A stretch of 64,000 nt of DNA from Promerops cafer (Eukaryota > Chordata > Aves > Passeriformes > Nectariniidae), in contig VZSE01012464.1 of the NCBI GenBank assembly GCA_013398275.1, positions 1-64,000 on the forward strand. The letters run 5' to 3'. The notes beneath the pieces were generated by a model that was not told the origin of the DNA, did not search any database, and saw nothing but the letters and a program-made list of their open reading frames with translations. Position numbers and translations under genes: made by a program. The first letter of the stretch is position 1, and each line of letters begins with the position of its first letter. Of the stretch, positions 12,611-25,500 are shown piece by piece.

Positions 12611-13452
12611 TGAACAGGTATGTAATGAATACCATATCCTCAAGCAAGCGTCCTGGTCCAAGAAAAAAATAAATTAAAACCCACGTCCTAAAGTAGCTTG
12701 ACATCTGCAGGGTAAAGGATGCATCCAGCAGTAGCTGACATGGGTACTCATTACACTATCACTTCAAAGCACAGCTTTCACATGTTAGCAGCAGCCTTCT
12801 TACAGCTTTGCCTTATCTGCAGTAGCACAAAATCTCAAGTAACATGCAGAAAAATGAGCTACAGCAATGCTTCAGTGGTAGGGGGATCAGAGGAAACCTC
12901 AAGAAAGATGTGAGGGAAGTGTCCTTGGAGCCCTCCTAAATTTTCTATATAGAACTGCAAAATATGCTATAGCAAGAAACAAGATTCCCCACAGAGTTCA
13001 TGTAAATGAGAGCTCTAAAAATGCGTGCTAGATACCAGAGGATTTGTTCATTATTAAACTTATATTGTGTTTACCTGTGTAGCACAAGATTGAGGAAGAC
13101 TTAATTGCATGCTATGTCCTTGCCCTCTGACCTTCATGTTAATTACATTTTGCTGTAGTGAGAAATAGATGCACCATTTTCTCTTATTTCCCTAGGACTG
13201 AGACAGTTATTAATTCCTAATAAGATAGCTTTTTCCATCTGCAGAAGGCTATATTTTCTTTTCATTGCATGCAGAGTACTCCCAGAAGCTTTTAATTTGC
13301 ATATATTGGAGATCACTTCACCCATTTAACACTTCCAAAGTAAACTTGCTTAGAGCCACCGTGTGGTTGTGCTCTGGGGTTTAATCTCTTCCTGGTCTGT
13401 GATCATAACACCCACAGAAATTAGCAAGATGAGGAGGAGTGAGGTGTGTGCG

Positions 13453-13458
13453 TATATA

Positions 13459-13491
<33 letters not shown>
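13453..13491. repeat. (TA)n microsatellite with one C interruption
   Basis: Alternating TA from about 13453 to 13491 with a single C interrupting the run. It is preceded by gtgtgtgc and followed shortly by a CACA/TGTG-rich stretch, so it is a compound, self-complementary dinucleotide tract likely to vary in length. Confidence 0.9.
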
Positions 13492-15990
13492 GTCCTCACA
13501 CATGTGAGTGTGCATGAGGAGCACAGCTGCCTGGTGTCTTCACTGAGGTTAATTTTTTTTAAGTGTTAAATGTAAAGACTCATCTTCAACATGCTTCCCA
13601 CTTTTCCTGTAGAGCTGTTATTGCCATATTGTGTGGCTTAGTTTCCAACAAAGATGAGGCTCTTTCCTGCATCGGTAAAGATTTCCTTTTCTTTTTTAGA
13701 TCTTTAAGAATGTTCTTTTTATTTCAGATGGGATATTAATTGAAATTATATTCTACTCCCATCCTCACCTACTAGCTTAATAGTCATCACATTGCACAAA
13801 TTATTTTTAATACCTTGAAAAATTCATTAAGTGAACAAAAGATCCTGACATAAGTCATAAGATTTTTTTCCCCTCAAATGTGAAGTTAATAAAAAAGGAC
13901 TCTAGGATATTAAGGTCTACTTCTTAAGCCAACTTTCTTCCCATTTTAAAGAAGGGTCTTTCTGCTTATTTCCAGCAAATTTAGACTCTAAGCTCTGACC
14001 AAAGATGATATTAAATCAGAGGATTTTAACATGTGTGGACCTTCCAGCAAAAAAGGACATTTTCAGCATAAGACTTGTTTTCTTTGTTAAGAGACTGAGC
14101 ACAGAAGGCAGCAGTTAAGCTCCTTCTTAGATTTCAAGCAGAGGAAAAGCTGCCATTTTTGAGAGGACTTCAGTCCTCAGAAAAGTCTCTGCCACACAGG
14201 AAAATAAAATTTGATGGAGAGGGAAAGAGAAAGCATAGCCTGTGTGGTGGCAGTGGAAGCCTCATGCCCTGCTGGAGCCTGCAGAGGTGCTGAAAGGGCT
14301 GAAAATCAGTTGTTGCCAGCACAGCTCATTTTCTCTGAACTGTCAAGCATGAAGAACATACCCTTGTCTTCCTCTAAGTTCAAGACAGTTCCCCAGTGCT
14401 GGTGTACTCAGGTGGGGCTACGTCCACATGTGCCCTGACTCTGCACTCCAATGAACCAGAATTATCATCAGCCTTCCCTGTTGATAACTAAACGAAAAAA
14501 CCTAACAAAATCCCAAACCTAAAAAACTTTCTGCCTTTTTTTTTTTTTCTATTTCTCTCACCTTACAACTCCAACAAGATTTGGCATTTGAAGGAATCGA
14601 TCCAGTAAAAGCCTGCAATAACATGGATTTGGGATGAGAGGCAATTTGTGTTTTGTGGTAATCGTTGAGAACAAAGCAGCAGGGTAATGGACAGATCCAT
14701 TTATCCTCCCACAAACCTATTTTCTCCAAGTCTTCCCCAGCCCAGAAAGCCTTTTTAACATAATTTCCCACTCCCTGGTCAGTGGCAATTCAGCTTGCCT
14801 TGCCAGGAGCTGTAGGACAGGACTGGTGAGGGAAGGAGCACACCACACCCCTGTGCCTGGCATTGTCATACTCCCTGCACTACTCAACCCCGATTAGCTC
14901 AAGGCCATTGTGAAATTACCAACAACAGGAATTTAGTCCATGTTAACACTTAGCAGACTTGCCACAGCAAAACAAAAAAAGAAATCACTTTTTCCTTAAA
15001 AAAAGCTCTTTCCTTTTACTGTTAAATCTGATTTTGATTTACATTTATCATGTAAATATCTAAACCTGTGTTTACTTACAAAGCATTGTTTTTTTCCTAT
15101 TTATTTGGGATTTACAAAGATAACTAGATCAGTCAAATCAATAGAACTCCCCACAGATGGGCATGAGTAACTCATTATGTCATATCTTATATTGGTCTTT
15201 TCTCAAGCTGCTCTATATTCATCCATTTTATTTGACTGGTGTGTAAAATTATCCTTTCCAGGAAGTCAGGGGGCAACAGCAACAGAAAACTGCTTATCCT
15301 TCCCAGGCTGGACTTGAAATCCAGTGGGATTGAGCACATGTCTGAGTGCTGTTTCATGTGAAATGGCACCCTTCATGGCTCCTAAAATTTCATAAGTGTG
15401 CATTTGTCTGGCTGTGCAAAGCAAAAGAGGTGGGGAGGTTAAATAAACCCAACACATCTGAAACTTCTTTTCACTTGTTGAATTTCACAGCAACAAAAAA
15501 ACGCCTCCACTTAGAAGCAACCAAGCCTTTCACAAAAAAAATCACTGGTTGACTGATTCTGATACAGCTGTGAAAATACTTCTACATCTCATTTTAGTAA
15601 AGGGCTCTCCAGAGTTGAGGTATTTATCCAGCTTTGCTAAATATCCCATCTTAACAACAATGGTTGATTAATCACATCAAAACTGTTTGTAGTACAGTAA
15701 CATCCCAGACACACACCAGAGGGTAACATATAAGGCACTGCAAAATAATTCTACCCATCCCTTTAAAACATATGATATGTCCAGAGCTTTTTAACTCTAT
15801 TTGACTGCCATATCCATATTTCATATTGTAGAGAAGCATCTAGCAACCTAATGTGGTAGGATCATGAAAATTAATTAAATCCTTGGTCTTTCTACCCTGA
15901 TTTCCAATTACTGTCCAGTGTAGTGATCATATTCTCACATATGACAGAGGTAATTCACTATTGTTTTCCTCTAAAACAAATTTCTGCATT

Positions 15991-16034
15991 GCTAATCAAA
16001 CAAGGTACACTAATAGCAGTTTGTTTGATTTAGC
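15991..16034. repeat. Near-perfect 13-bp inverted repeat, 17-nt loop
   Basis: gctaatcaaacaa (15991-16003) pairs with ttgtttgatttagc (16021-16034) with a single bulged base. Ten pairs are uninterrupted (aatcaaacaa against ttgtttgatt). The loop is 17 nt. No flanking target-site duplication was seen. Confidence 0.65.
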
Positions 16035-17111
16035 CTGAAGTCCATAAGGATCTCTGAAAGGTTAGATTCAAAAAAATTCTAATAATCCACATCATTTCCT
16101 CAAAGAAGATTAGGCTAAAGCTACCAGTTCAAAAAGGCAAGAGAAAACCACCAAGTTTGATATTTGATACAGCAGCAGAACAATTAATGAACTGATGACA
16201 CACTACTACCTTTATCATCTAATATTTCTACATTTTTTCTTGGCTTGGAGTTGATGTATATTTTTTTTTATTCATTCATGGATGGCATCATAAACTTTGC
16301 AGCTGCAGGCCTCAGCACCAGGTTAAGAATTACATAATGATGCCAAAACTGTTTCTACTTTTGTCATTTAGCGCACATAGTCTCAAATCCAAACGGGGTT
16401 GTTAAAGATTAAAAGCAAAATAAATGGTCTTAAAAAGCCAGATAAGCTAAATTGTTACAGATTATACACGTCTCAGTTCAAAATCATTAATGGCTCTCAG
16501 AGTAAGAGATTAAAAGACAAAAATAACCTAATTAGAAAAGATTTACAGTGGGGAGTTGAATTATTTGTGCTCAGAGCAAGGCAGGATTTGATCTGAAGCA
16601 CATGACAATGCACTGGCAGTGGTGAGGATGACCAGGAATGTTAACTAGCTCTGCCCTAAACCAATCAAAAGTGTGTGAAGAATAGCTGAAAACAATTTGG
16701 ACGTGGCATCTTGCATATAATGTCTGAGAACTGAGCTCACTTTGCATTGTCTGAACAAAAGGAATGTTTAATTATGAGCTTTCAGATATTTCTTTCACTA
16801 TACCTGTAGTATGCAAAGCAGTGAATTTCAACAGCAATTTTCAACAAAAGCATGTATATTTATAAGCAACCCTTATGCTATATTTGTGAAGGGAATTCTG
16901 AATAAAAGGTAGCTATGCTACTGGGGTTGGATGATTTCTTAGCCATCAGCAGGGAAGCTGCAAAATAATTTTGACTGAACTGAGCACTCAAGGGTAAATT
17001 CAGATTTCAGTTACCCGTGTGTAATGCCAGTGATTTGCATTCAAGAAGCTGTGGGTAGAATCTGGCCTCAAAGAAATAGCTTGTGTTAGTGCCATAACCT
17101 TTGTTTTACAG

Positions 17112-17159
17112 GGAGTACAACATTTGGCCCAGAGGAAAAATACACCTCTTGTAAACCAG
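17112..17159 (+). other. Candidate 48-nt exon bounded by strong splice signals
   Basis: A pyrimidine-rich acceptor (cctttgttttacag, ending at 17111) precedes 48 nt that end in CCAG followed by a near-ideal donor, gtaagc (17160-17165). A branch-like ataac lies about 15 nt before the acceptor AG. The segment is open in one frame as 16 whole codons (GVQHLAQRKNTPLVNQ). A second frame with split codons at the ends is also open and includes TFGPEEKYTSCKP. Neither peptide is recognised. Pseudo-exons of this quality do occur by chance in large introns, so this is a candidate only. It could equally be an exon of a non-coding RNA. Confidence 0.22.
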
Positions 17160-17662
17160 GTAAGCAAATGGGCACAAATCTGCTCAAGACATCACCAGCA
17201 TAAATCAGAAATAATCTCATTTCCATTTAAAAAGAAACTAACACTCTATGAAAGAGAAGTCTGCATGGTTGTTCTGATTTTGGTGTTAGAGAGGGATTTT
17301 GCATTGCACTCCTTGGATGGGTGACTAAGGTCTGCCTTTTTCATTCAAATTCATTTGTAATTTACCCATTAGATGCTGATGGTTGGAATCTAAAGAATTT
17401 ATTTCTAGATTTCTTTAGCTATTAAATTTTCCTGTAATCAGCTTTACCCATTCATGGCTACAGCAACACTGCTTCATGCTAATATCAAGATCTCTGCCTT
17501 GGTTAAATATCTCAGAGTGGGGCCAGAACTCTCTGCCTTCTAACTCTCTTCAAAAAGACCAAGTTGTGACACTGTCAAATAGAAAACACTCAGGAAGCAG
17601 ATAATCATATCCTTAAGAGCAATGTATTAAATTAACAAATGCATTTTTGAATTCTATTTCAG

Positions 17663-17779
17663 TGCACGATTGCTTACATTTCTGGTAGCGTTCGTGCTTT
17701 CACCATTATCCTATTCTGCATTTTCATATGTTCATTGGGTCACTTTCTGCCCAGCTTGTGTCCACTGCATAAGATGATG
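17663..17779 (+). other. Candidate 117-nt exon, open in frame across its whole length
   Basis: The acceptor attctatttcag ends at 17662 and a gtgaga donor starts at 17780. The enclosed 117 nt are exactly 39 codons with no stop when read from the first base. The predicted peptide begins CTIAYISGSVRAF, has a hydrophobic middle (TIILFCIFICSLG) that could span a membrane, and ends LCPLHKMM. Three CpG sites survive near its start. It lies about 500 nt downstream of the 48-nt candidate exon on the same strand, and both can be read as whole-codon exons. The peptide matches no family I recognise, so a chance pseudo-exon remains the most likely explanation. Confidence 0.18.
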
Positions 17780-18636
17780 GTGAGAAAAGCCTGAAGACCA
17801 AGGCTGAAGAATTTCAGTGTACTTTTTGCCCCTGCCTGTGGCCAACTTGCTGGTCACAGGACAGCCACGCTGCATTAAATCTATTACGTATTCTTACTGC
17901 TGGTTCTGGCCAGGAGGCACTGCACGAAGATGACATCCACTGCCTTGCCTCAGCCAAGCTCCATTAGGAATGAGTAACAGAAATATCCCTGTGGGCACAC
18001 TTCCCCTTGCTAGCACGCTGCCTAAAATTCCAACTCAAAATTTAGCTGGTATCACTGTGTTTATCGCTGGTTTTCACGACAAGTGAAATGCTTATCTAAT
18101 TATGCTAGCAATTCCTCCTTATTTCCTGTGGTTAAATCACCTGTAAAAAGAAGTTAAACAATAATTTCCTTATAATTATTTAGGTTTTTTTTTAACACTG
18201 CTAATCTGTGCAAGCATAGGACTTAACTGCCTCAAGGATTTTATTTAGCCCTAAATACTGCTGTGAATATTTGTCTTCTTTCTCAACTCCTACCCAATCT
18301 ACAAGGTAAAGGCTTCAGGTACTAACATAAGGAATAATTTGGTATCCCATTTTAGACACAAAGAGGATAATAAATTTTTCAAAGAGGTGTTATATTCAAA
18401 CCAATATGAAAAGAAGGAAAATAAATCTACAAATACCGTAATTATTTTGTTTTAGAAAAATCTTTGGACAGCAAACAAATGGACATTCTATATTTATAAA
18501 GATAAGCAGCCATAATACAAGGAAAAAAAAAAACACAGGTATTTTAGTTTTATTGGTCTCTCTGAACTTGCTACTGCAGTAAAAAGGAAAACAAAACAAA
18601 AGCAAATGAAAAACCCAACAAAGAAAATATTTCCAG

Positions 18637-18689
18637 CCAACCAACAAAAACCCCCAAAAAACAAAACCCCCAAACAAAAAAAAAAAACC
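18637..18689. repeat. A/C-only low-complexity tract
   Basis: Fifty-three bases contain only A and C on the plus strand, with two blocks of five C separated by A-rich spacers and a run of 12 A near the end. The opposite strand is G/T only. The wider stretch 18575-18705 is also strongly A-rich. Confidence 0.85.
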
Positions 18690-21224
18690 TTAAACAAAAC
18701 TTCAGTCCTTCTACTACCATGCTAGATAGAAAAACAACAGTGTATTTTCAAGTTACATTAAAAAAGACCCCGAACTGGCTCTGTTTCCATAGCTTTAGTA
18801 CTTGTATCAATATGATTGAGAATGACTGAACTTAGGGTAAACAGAAATGAAGCCTGCATCTCAAAATCAAAAGCAAAGCTCAAAACAAATTTTGCATAAA
18901 ATTTCAGCCTCAGAGGCTAAGTAAATGCATGTTCTCCTGCTAAGATTCATTCCCAAGCCAAGGACATGTCTTGCTTTCAAACTTAAAGTACAAATAAGAA
19001 AGGTTTTTAATGCATTCAAATCATAACCATCCAGTTCCTGAGGACTGGGGAAGAATGAGTTTGTCTGGTTTAGTCCATTATAAAGTGATATTATTCCCAT
19101 TTGGAGGAGATGCATCATCTGTGAGGACTCCATCTAGTTCATCCTTCCAGAATACGAGCATCTTTCCATTTTCACTAACTTGCACAGTTTCTCACATATG
19201 CCATGTAATACATCTCCATGGGGGGAAAAAAATAAGTATCTACCACCAAGAATCCTGTCCTACTGAGATGGTCATCTGTGCTCCACAAGCAAGAGATCTT
19301 TGTACTTGCAGAGGTACATAATTCAGCAGGTTTTTCTTTCGTGTACCTACCCAAATCCCAGAAGCAAACAAAGCCTTTGGAAAACACTGTTTCTTTCAGC
19401 TGACAAGAGGGCTCCAGCTTGCCAGGCTGACTGGTCCCATCAGCACACAGCACTGATCCCCGGGTAGCCAAATGAGAGTTTGGCTGCAGAAATTTCTCCA
19501 TGTGCGAGGAGGCAAAAGCACGCGCTCACTTGTTCCAGAGTGCCGGGAGATAAATTAAACATTTAGGGCTCAGCTCCTGCCTGGAGAGCCCAGCATGGGG
19601 ACGGGCAGCTGCTGCCTATAATGGCACTGAGGGCACACCTCAGCTCACCTCCTTCCTTGCTCTGCTGAGCCCTGGACAACTGCAGGAACTGGAGCTGGGT
19701 AACCTAAAGCTGGCAGGGCACCTGTGCAACCCACTCACTCTGAACTCTGTGGTTTCCAGCATGCCTGTTCTTTCTCCATCCTGGTCAGTGATAGTTAAGT
19801 GATAATTAAGCATGAGACAAATCACTTTAAGACCAGAAAGGAAAGCTGTATATCACTTTCATCCAGTACAATAAATACAATTAAAAGGAACTATTGCTGT
19901 CTCTCTTAGTTTTCCTCCATATATATCAGCTGTCATTCCTTGAGCTTTAAAGTGCTTCAATAATAAACCTGCATGGAATTGAATTACTTCAGTAGCAAGT
20001 TGATTAGTTCCCACATCCAATAAAATGTCTGTGGTGTCTCATATATTTGGCATTTAACGTTGTAATTAATAAGTCTTGATCATGTGCCTTTTACAGCCAC
20101 AGGTCAGTGACAACAGTGACATTCCCTTTCTCAGCAGGAAATTGAGCCTCCAAGACATTTTCCTAAGACACTTTCAATTATGATAAATTGTCAGATTTGC
20201 TTCAGTCATTTTGAGAACTACTTGAAGTATATCTTTCCAGGTAAAAGCAGTGCAAAGATATAAAGCAGAGTTGGTTGGAGTTTGTGCAAATCACATTTTG
20301 GGGAGTATTTCAGCATTTTTAAGATCATTATAGATTCCCAAGTGAAAGGTATGCTTTTTCAAGTACGTGTCTTTCCAACTTAATCTAGCATTTCCAATAG
20401 AGTGCCAGATACCAAAATTGCTTTAAATCTGTGTAGCTCCATTGATTTCAATGGTACGTGTTCAATTTATTCCACACAGAGATTTGTCCCTTTAATTTAA
20501 TATCTTTTAAAGGGAATGTTGCTAAGTCATTTATACTCCTTTTCTTTTTAATGATGTATGCAGGAGATTATTATTTTTTAACATTATTTTGTTAAATATC
20601 AGGACATTATTTGCTCAATTTTTCCAATTATGTTGACATAATGACCATGAAAATACTAGTGGACATACAAGTATAGAGGTATTTTTCTGAGTTATCATCT
20701 AAAAGATGTAAGATCTAGTCCAGATGGAGGGTTGGGGAATAAAGAGAAAAACAAAAAGCAATGATATGAAGCCAACATTACTACAGCTACTTCTCTGGCA
20801 CCCACAGTAAAGATACACTGTTTTTTAAACTATTTGCAAGGTTACCTAGGTCACATACATGCAGTTTTAAAATAACCCTCAGCATATCGAAAAATTTAAA
20901 TACTGAAGGCAAAGTAAGCCTATTAATTTCTAATTAGTAAGAATGAAAAGTTGCATAAAAAAGGGAGAGAAAATGTTGCACTTGACACCTCTGATACAAT
21001 ATGCCAAGGGGGTAGAGAGGCAGAGGAAGAGAAGGGGGGGAAAAAGCATCCTTTATGTTTCTTCCCTTTCCTGGAACTTTGTTCAGTTACACACACTGAT
21101 CAAGAAATGTTTCCTCTGAATTGAAGACAAACTGCTGAGAACTCTCTAATTATCAGCCTGGCTGCACATACTTAACATTTACAGTCCCACCTTGCTGTTC
21201 ATGTTTGTAATGCTGCCAGACCTG

Positions 21225-21243
21225 ACACACACACACACACACA
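21225..21243. repeat. (AC)n microsatellite
   Basis: About nine and a half uninterrupted AC units, a short dinucleotide microsatellite in otherwise unique DNA. Confidence 0.9.
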
Positions 21244-22484
21244 AGCTCAGACTTCCAACTTATTACTAATTTCAAGAAGGAACAGAGTTTGGGTCCTCTT
21301 CATTTCTGCCCTAGTTTTTCTTTTAGTCTTCAGGGAGAGACCTTATCAAGGTTTTTCTTTCCTGACAATCAGAAGAGCTAGAAACTTATTTCAGCTAAAG
21401 TTGAAATTTTTATACAGCCATGTGTCTGGGATGTTCAGAGAAAAAGGAATTTGAAATATCATGAGACCTGATGTTACTGCAGTAAACAGTAAGAACTCAT
21501 AAGACGGTATGATACAACATAAAATAGTCATACTTTCCTCAAAAAGAAGAATCCCCCAAGCTTCAGGAAGCGTGTTATTAGTCCTCTAAGTTTTGCAGAC
21601 TTAAAACCTCAGGATAGCGAGCTCAGTGCTATGCCCAAAATCATGGAGTCAATTAAAAAACTCCAACAAACAAATAAAAAACCCGAAACCAAATGGAATC
21701 AAAGACCTTCAGGTTTATCACCTGCTGAGTAGGAATGAGAATGCTGCACTTTGCTTTAGACCTGCAGTCGATATTCCCTGAGGAAACCTTGTGTTTCTTG
21801 CTTTAGGAGGCAACTGTAGGCGCTGGAAATGCCAAGCATTGAGAAATGGCAAGGGATGAAATCCTTTCTAGCAGAGACTCAGTTCCTGCCCCTCTACAGA
21901 GTTCTGAGGGACCTTCACACCCTTCTCCTGTGGACATCCCTCCGCAAGGTGTGGTGTGAAGACCTTGGAGGTGTCACCTGCGGGTGGCAGTAACCCCAGG
22001 TGGCACAGGCCAGGCTGGACACGTCAGCTCAGGCTCAGTGGCCATCAATTATTGCCCCAGGCACTGTGCCCAGGGGACAAAGCTGCTCTGGGCCCTGGAG
22101 AGCACACACAGTGCTCCCCATCTCCTGGAACTTGGGGTTCACTTGTGCAGAAGACACTTGTGACAGCACAGGTGTGTCCTCAGGCTCGTGCCTCACAGGG
22201 CACTAACATTTAACTCAGCAGCACCTCTATTACAACCAGGGCTTGTGCACCACTGAACAGAAAAAAAACCCCATGTCTTAGGCTGAAGAGTGTCACCACA
22301 ATTTCCTCACATGTTAAGTACATACAAATCACAATTTTCGCTGCTCTAAAATCCTTCTCTCTATTTAAAACACTACACAGTGAAAATTGTTTTGATGCTG
22401 CGCCTAGCAAACAAATTTACCAGTTCTGAGAGTGTTTAAGATGACCTCTTTCCTCCTCCAGATTCCACAATATATTCACCCTTA
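21244..22484. other. Unique DNA, no gene seen
   Basis: AT-rich at both ends with a GC-richer middle (21880-22260) holding two overlapping open frames of 68-85 codons. These overlap in different frames of the same strand and lack any domain, so they are treated as chance. Confidence 0.5.
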
Positions 22485-22540
22485 CTTCACAGAGGTTGTC
22501 AAGGCACTTTATAAATGTGAACAGTAATTTATTTTGCAAA
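22485..22540 (+). mobile_element. Possible MIR 3'-end fragment
   Basis: cttcacagaggttgtcaagg followed by cactttataaatgtgaacag resembles the 3' part of MIR/tRNA-core SINEs, where a CTCA..GGTTGTG word is followed by a GC(A)CTTT..AAATG word. The match is short and old. Without an alignment this stays a weak call. Confidence 0.3.
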
Positions 22541-25500
22541 TTAAAAAAAAAAACAAGTAGTCTCATGAAACACTTTAAAAATAATTATGTTTGTATTACA
22601 AATTAGTAAGAAAAATCCAGAAAATTTGCAGGAGACTGAAACTAATTATCTCCTTGGAAACAACCAGTAAGGAACATGGACACCAACATTAAACAATTCT
22701 GAAGAAATTAAAACAATAAGAATATTTAGAAGGAAAATTGTTCAAATAATTAAAAAGGAAATGAGATAAATATCACAGACTGAATACAATACAGAAAGCA
22801 TAAAGAGATGAAATTTAAATAAGGGGAAAATAATGCAAAACCCATTTACTATAATAGCAGAAAAACATGAAGCATCAGTGAAACTCTGATTCTCACAGGT
22901 AAACAGCCTGACTGATAAGATTCTCCTTTTGTTACCTGTAGGAATTGCACCCAAAGGTGCAATCAAAGGATTTCCTATCCTCTGGGTTTGTAATGTGCTT
23001 CTTTCTAATTTGTAAGATTTTTATTAAATTCATATGATAATTTGAGCTTTTAATACTTTCCTTTTGTAATACACAGAACCTGGGAAACAATTTGTTCATG
23101 TAACTAAGAAGGTCTCCATCAGCTAACAAAGTATACTGGCTATCTTTTGTTTCAAATTTAAAAAAAAATCACCCAAAAACTAATTTTCTTGAAAACTAGA
23201 AGAGCCATTATCTTAAAATTCACAAGGTTTAAAGTAAGTGTGGGAAGGGGCTACTGAAAAACGTGAGCAGTCAAAATCTTCCCTGGCTGTTCACAAGGTC
23301 TATCCTTTCTTACATAAAAATCCATTCCTGGTATCTCTTGGACAGACATCCCTCTCAGAGCAAGCTTTGTCTACACAAAGTCATTTCAACACCCATTTCA
23401 CCCACACCAGAGCTACCTTCATCACATCAATCTTCACTCACTGCTGTGTCATAAACCCCTGACTCACCTCTATTCACCTCATTTGTCTGACTCACTGACT
23501 AGCAGGGGCTGGGAATTTTACTGTGACAGGCCTATTCAATGGAAATCAAAGTGCCCTGCCTAACCCAGATCCTTTATACAGGAAAATCTTTATTAAGTCA
23601 ATGCTTCATGTTTTCTATTTCAGGATGGAAGGAAGAAAGGAGGACTTTGGAGACAATTTCTGAAAAAAAAAACCACTGTTGTGTTTTTAAACCAAACCGT
23701 GCCCCTCCATTTTGGACTGGATTCACCAATATTCAGTTTTCCCAGAGCTGCCAGGACACCTCATCAGAGAAATTTGCTTGTTCTAGAGCTCACCTTTTCC
23801 CTGTAGGTACCTTTATTGACCTCCAGCTACATTTACACATGACAGCAACCCCTCCAATTAAACTCTTAAACACACTATCTGACTCATGAGACTTTAGTGC
23901 CTGAGAGGGCGTAGTTTCAGCCCAAATCTGAGCCAAAGTAGACAAGGAGCTGGGTTTTAGTTTTCATAAGGTGCTGGCCCCAACTCAGGCAGGCACAGTG
24001 TAACACCCAGCCTAAAAACTTTTGAAAGTTCAATTTTTTTTTTAGAGTTTTCCACTCTAAGAATAATTTTATTTTCCTCTTTATCCAGGAAAAAAACAAG
24101 ATTTAAAATCACCATTCTCAAGCTCCTTCACATCACTTTGGGTACCATCCAACTTTTATGCCCCTAATGACATTCAAAATGTGCCTTAAACACCCATCCT
24201 TTTCCATTCCTTTGTCCTCCCCAAATGCAGCCACTGTCATTTCTCCCACCCATCATCTCTCCCATCCCAGCAGGAATTCCTGGGGGTTGAAGCAACTATA
24301 ACGGCACCTCAGCCTGAGTTAGGGCTCTAGGACAAAAAGCAGAGGTACAAATCTTGGTCCCAGCCCACTGGGGGGCAAGGGGAAACTGTGTCCCCCTGCA
24401 GATTTGGGAAGATGAGTAGAAAGAAGGAGCTGGAGTACAAGGCAAACTCTTAGAGGTACTCGCTCGGCAGGGGAGCAGATGCGCTTTGGGCCGAACCTCA
24501 GCTGGGCGCAGCACGAAGAGAAACCGGCACAAAGAAGAGGCAGGAAGGATGAAGTAATTGCTGATCTTTACAAGCCCAATGTAAAATACCATTCATAATG
24601 GTGATGACAGTCACTTTCTGCAGACAGGCACAAAGGGCTTTTTCTTCCATGGCTCTCTGACAGTTTAGGCCGGAAGAGAGAGGTGGCTAGTGGAAGCAAA
24701 TTGTCAGCGATCTGTCACCAAAGAGAAGATTGCTTTTCCCCTCCCGAATTTTCCCTCCTGAGTTAAGATTAGTCTCTATTGAAGCCCAGGGTTCTGTTCA
24801 TCACTGGCCAGCACCCACAGAGATGAAATTTCTTTATCAGATCTCTCTAAATAACCAGTTGAAGCTCAAATCACTCTGACCTTAGCAAGAGGAGGAACGG
24901 TTGTTGCCAAATTCCAAAGAACAAAGCATGATGTAAAATAAAGCTCCATAATGAAAAATCATTAAAGCTTTTTTCTGCATGCAGGCTGCTGTAGCACAAA
25001 TTCAGCCCAATGCAATCACAAGGGAATTAAGGCAAGTAAAATTATTGTAAATAAATTACTACTCTTAAAACTACTTTGATTATTCTATATTTAGCTACAT
25101 GTACAACAACAGAAATTAATCTGAGAAGAAAAGATTCAGTTACACATGAAGTGCTGCTGCAGAGTACCAGGAGTTTCTGAAAGCAAGAGAAAGTCTCCTT
25201 TGTTTTATTTGACTTTGTTTTGATAACCACTTAGCTGTTTACCCAGGTATAATGTCATCTTCTTTGCAGAATACTAAGATCCATGTTGAAAACTAATGTC
25301 TCCTAATTATTTCCTTCTAAAAGCAAACAAGAGAATTAAATATCTTGTGTAATTGAATTTGAAAAATGCCAAGAAAGTTTATTCTCTTTATAGCCGAAGT
25401 TAAAGCAAATTACTTTGGTGAGGGCTGAAATGGGGGGTGGGAGGAACACAAGTTTCCATTTAATTTCCAGGTGCACACACACTTTGTCTTTAGTTGTCAA

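Larger units (their letters stand above)
12611..17111. other. Unique AT-rich DNA, no gene seen
   Basis: No exon or dispersed repeat was recognised apart from the TA microsatellite (13453-13491), a T13 run at 14536-14548 and the hairpin at 15991-16034. The stretch 16380-17050 is non-repetitive, rich in ATTA and TTTGCAT-like words and unusually free of simple sequence. It reads like possible conserved regulatory DNA, but this cannot be shown from one sequence. Confidence 0.45.
17160..21224. other. Unique DNA, no gene proven
   Basis: Mostly AT-rich unique sequence. It contains the candidate exon at 17663-17779 and the A/C-only tract at 18637-18689. A moderately GC-rich patch at 19490-19740 has no CpG-island character and no recognised reading frame. 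Confidence 0.45.
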
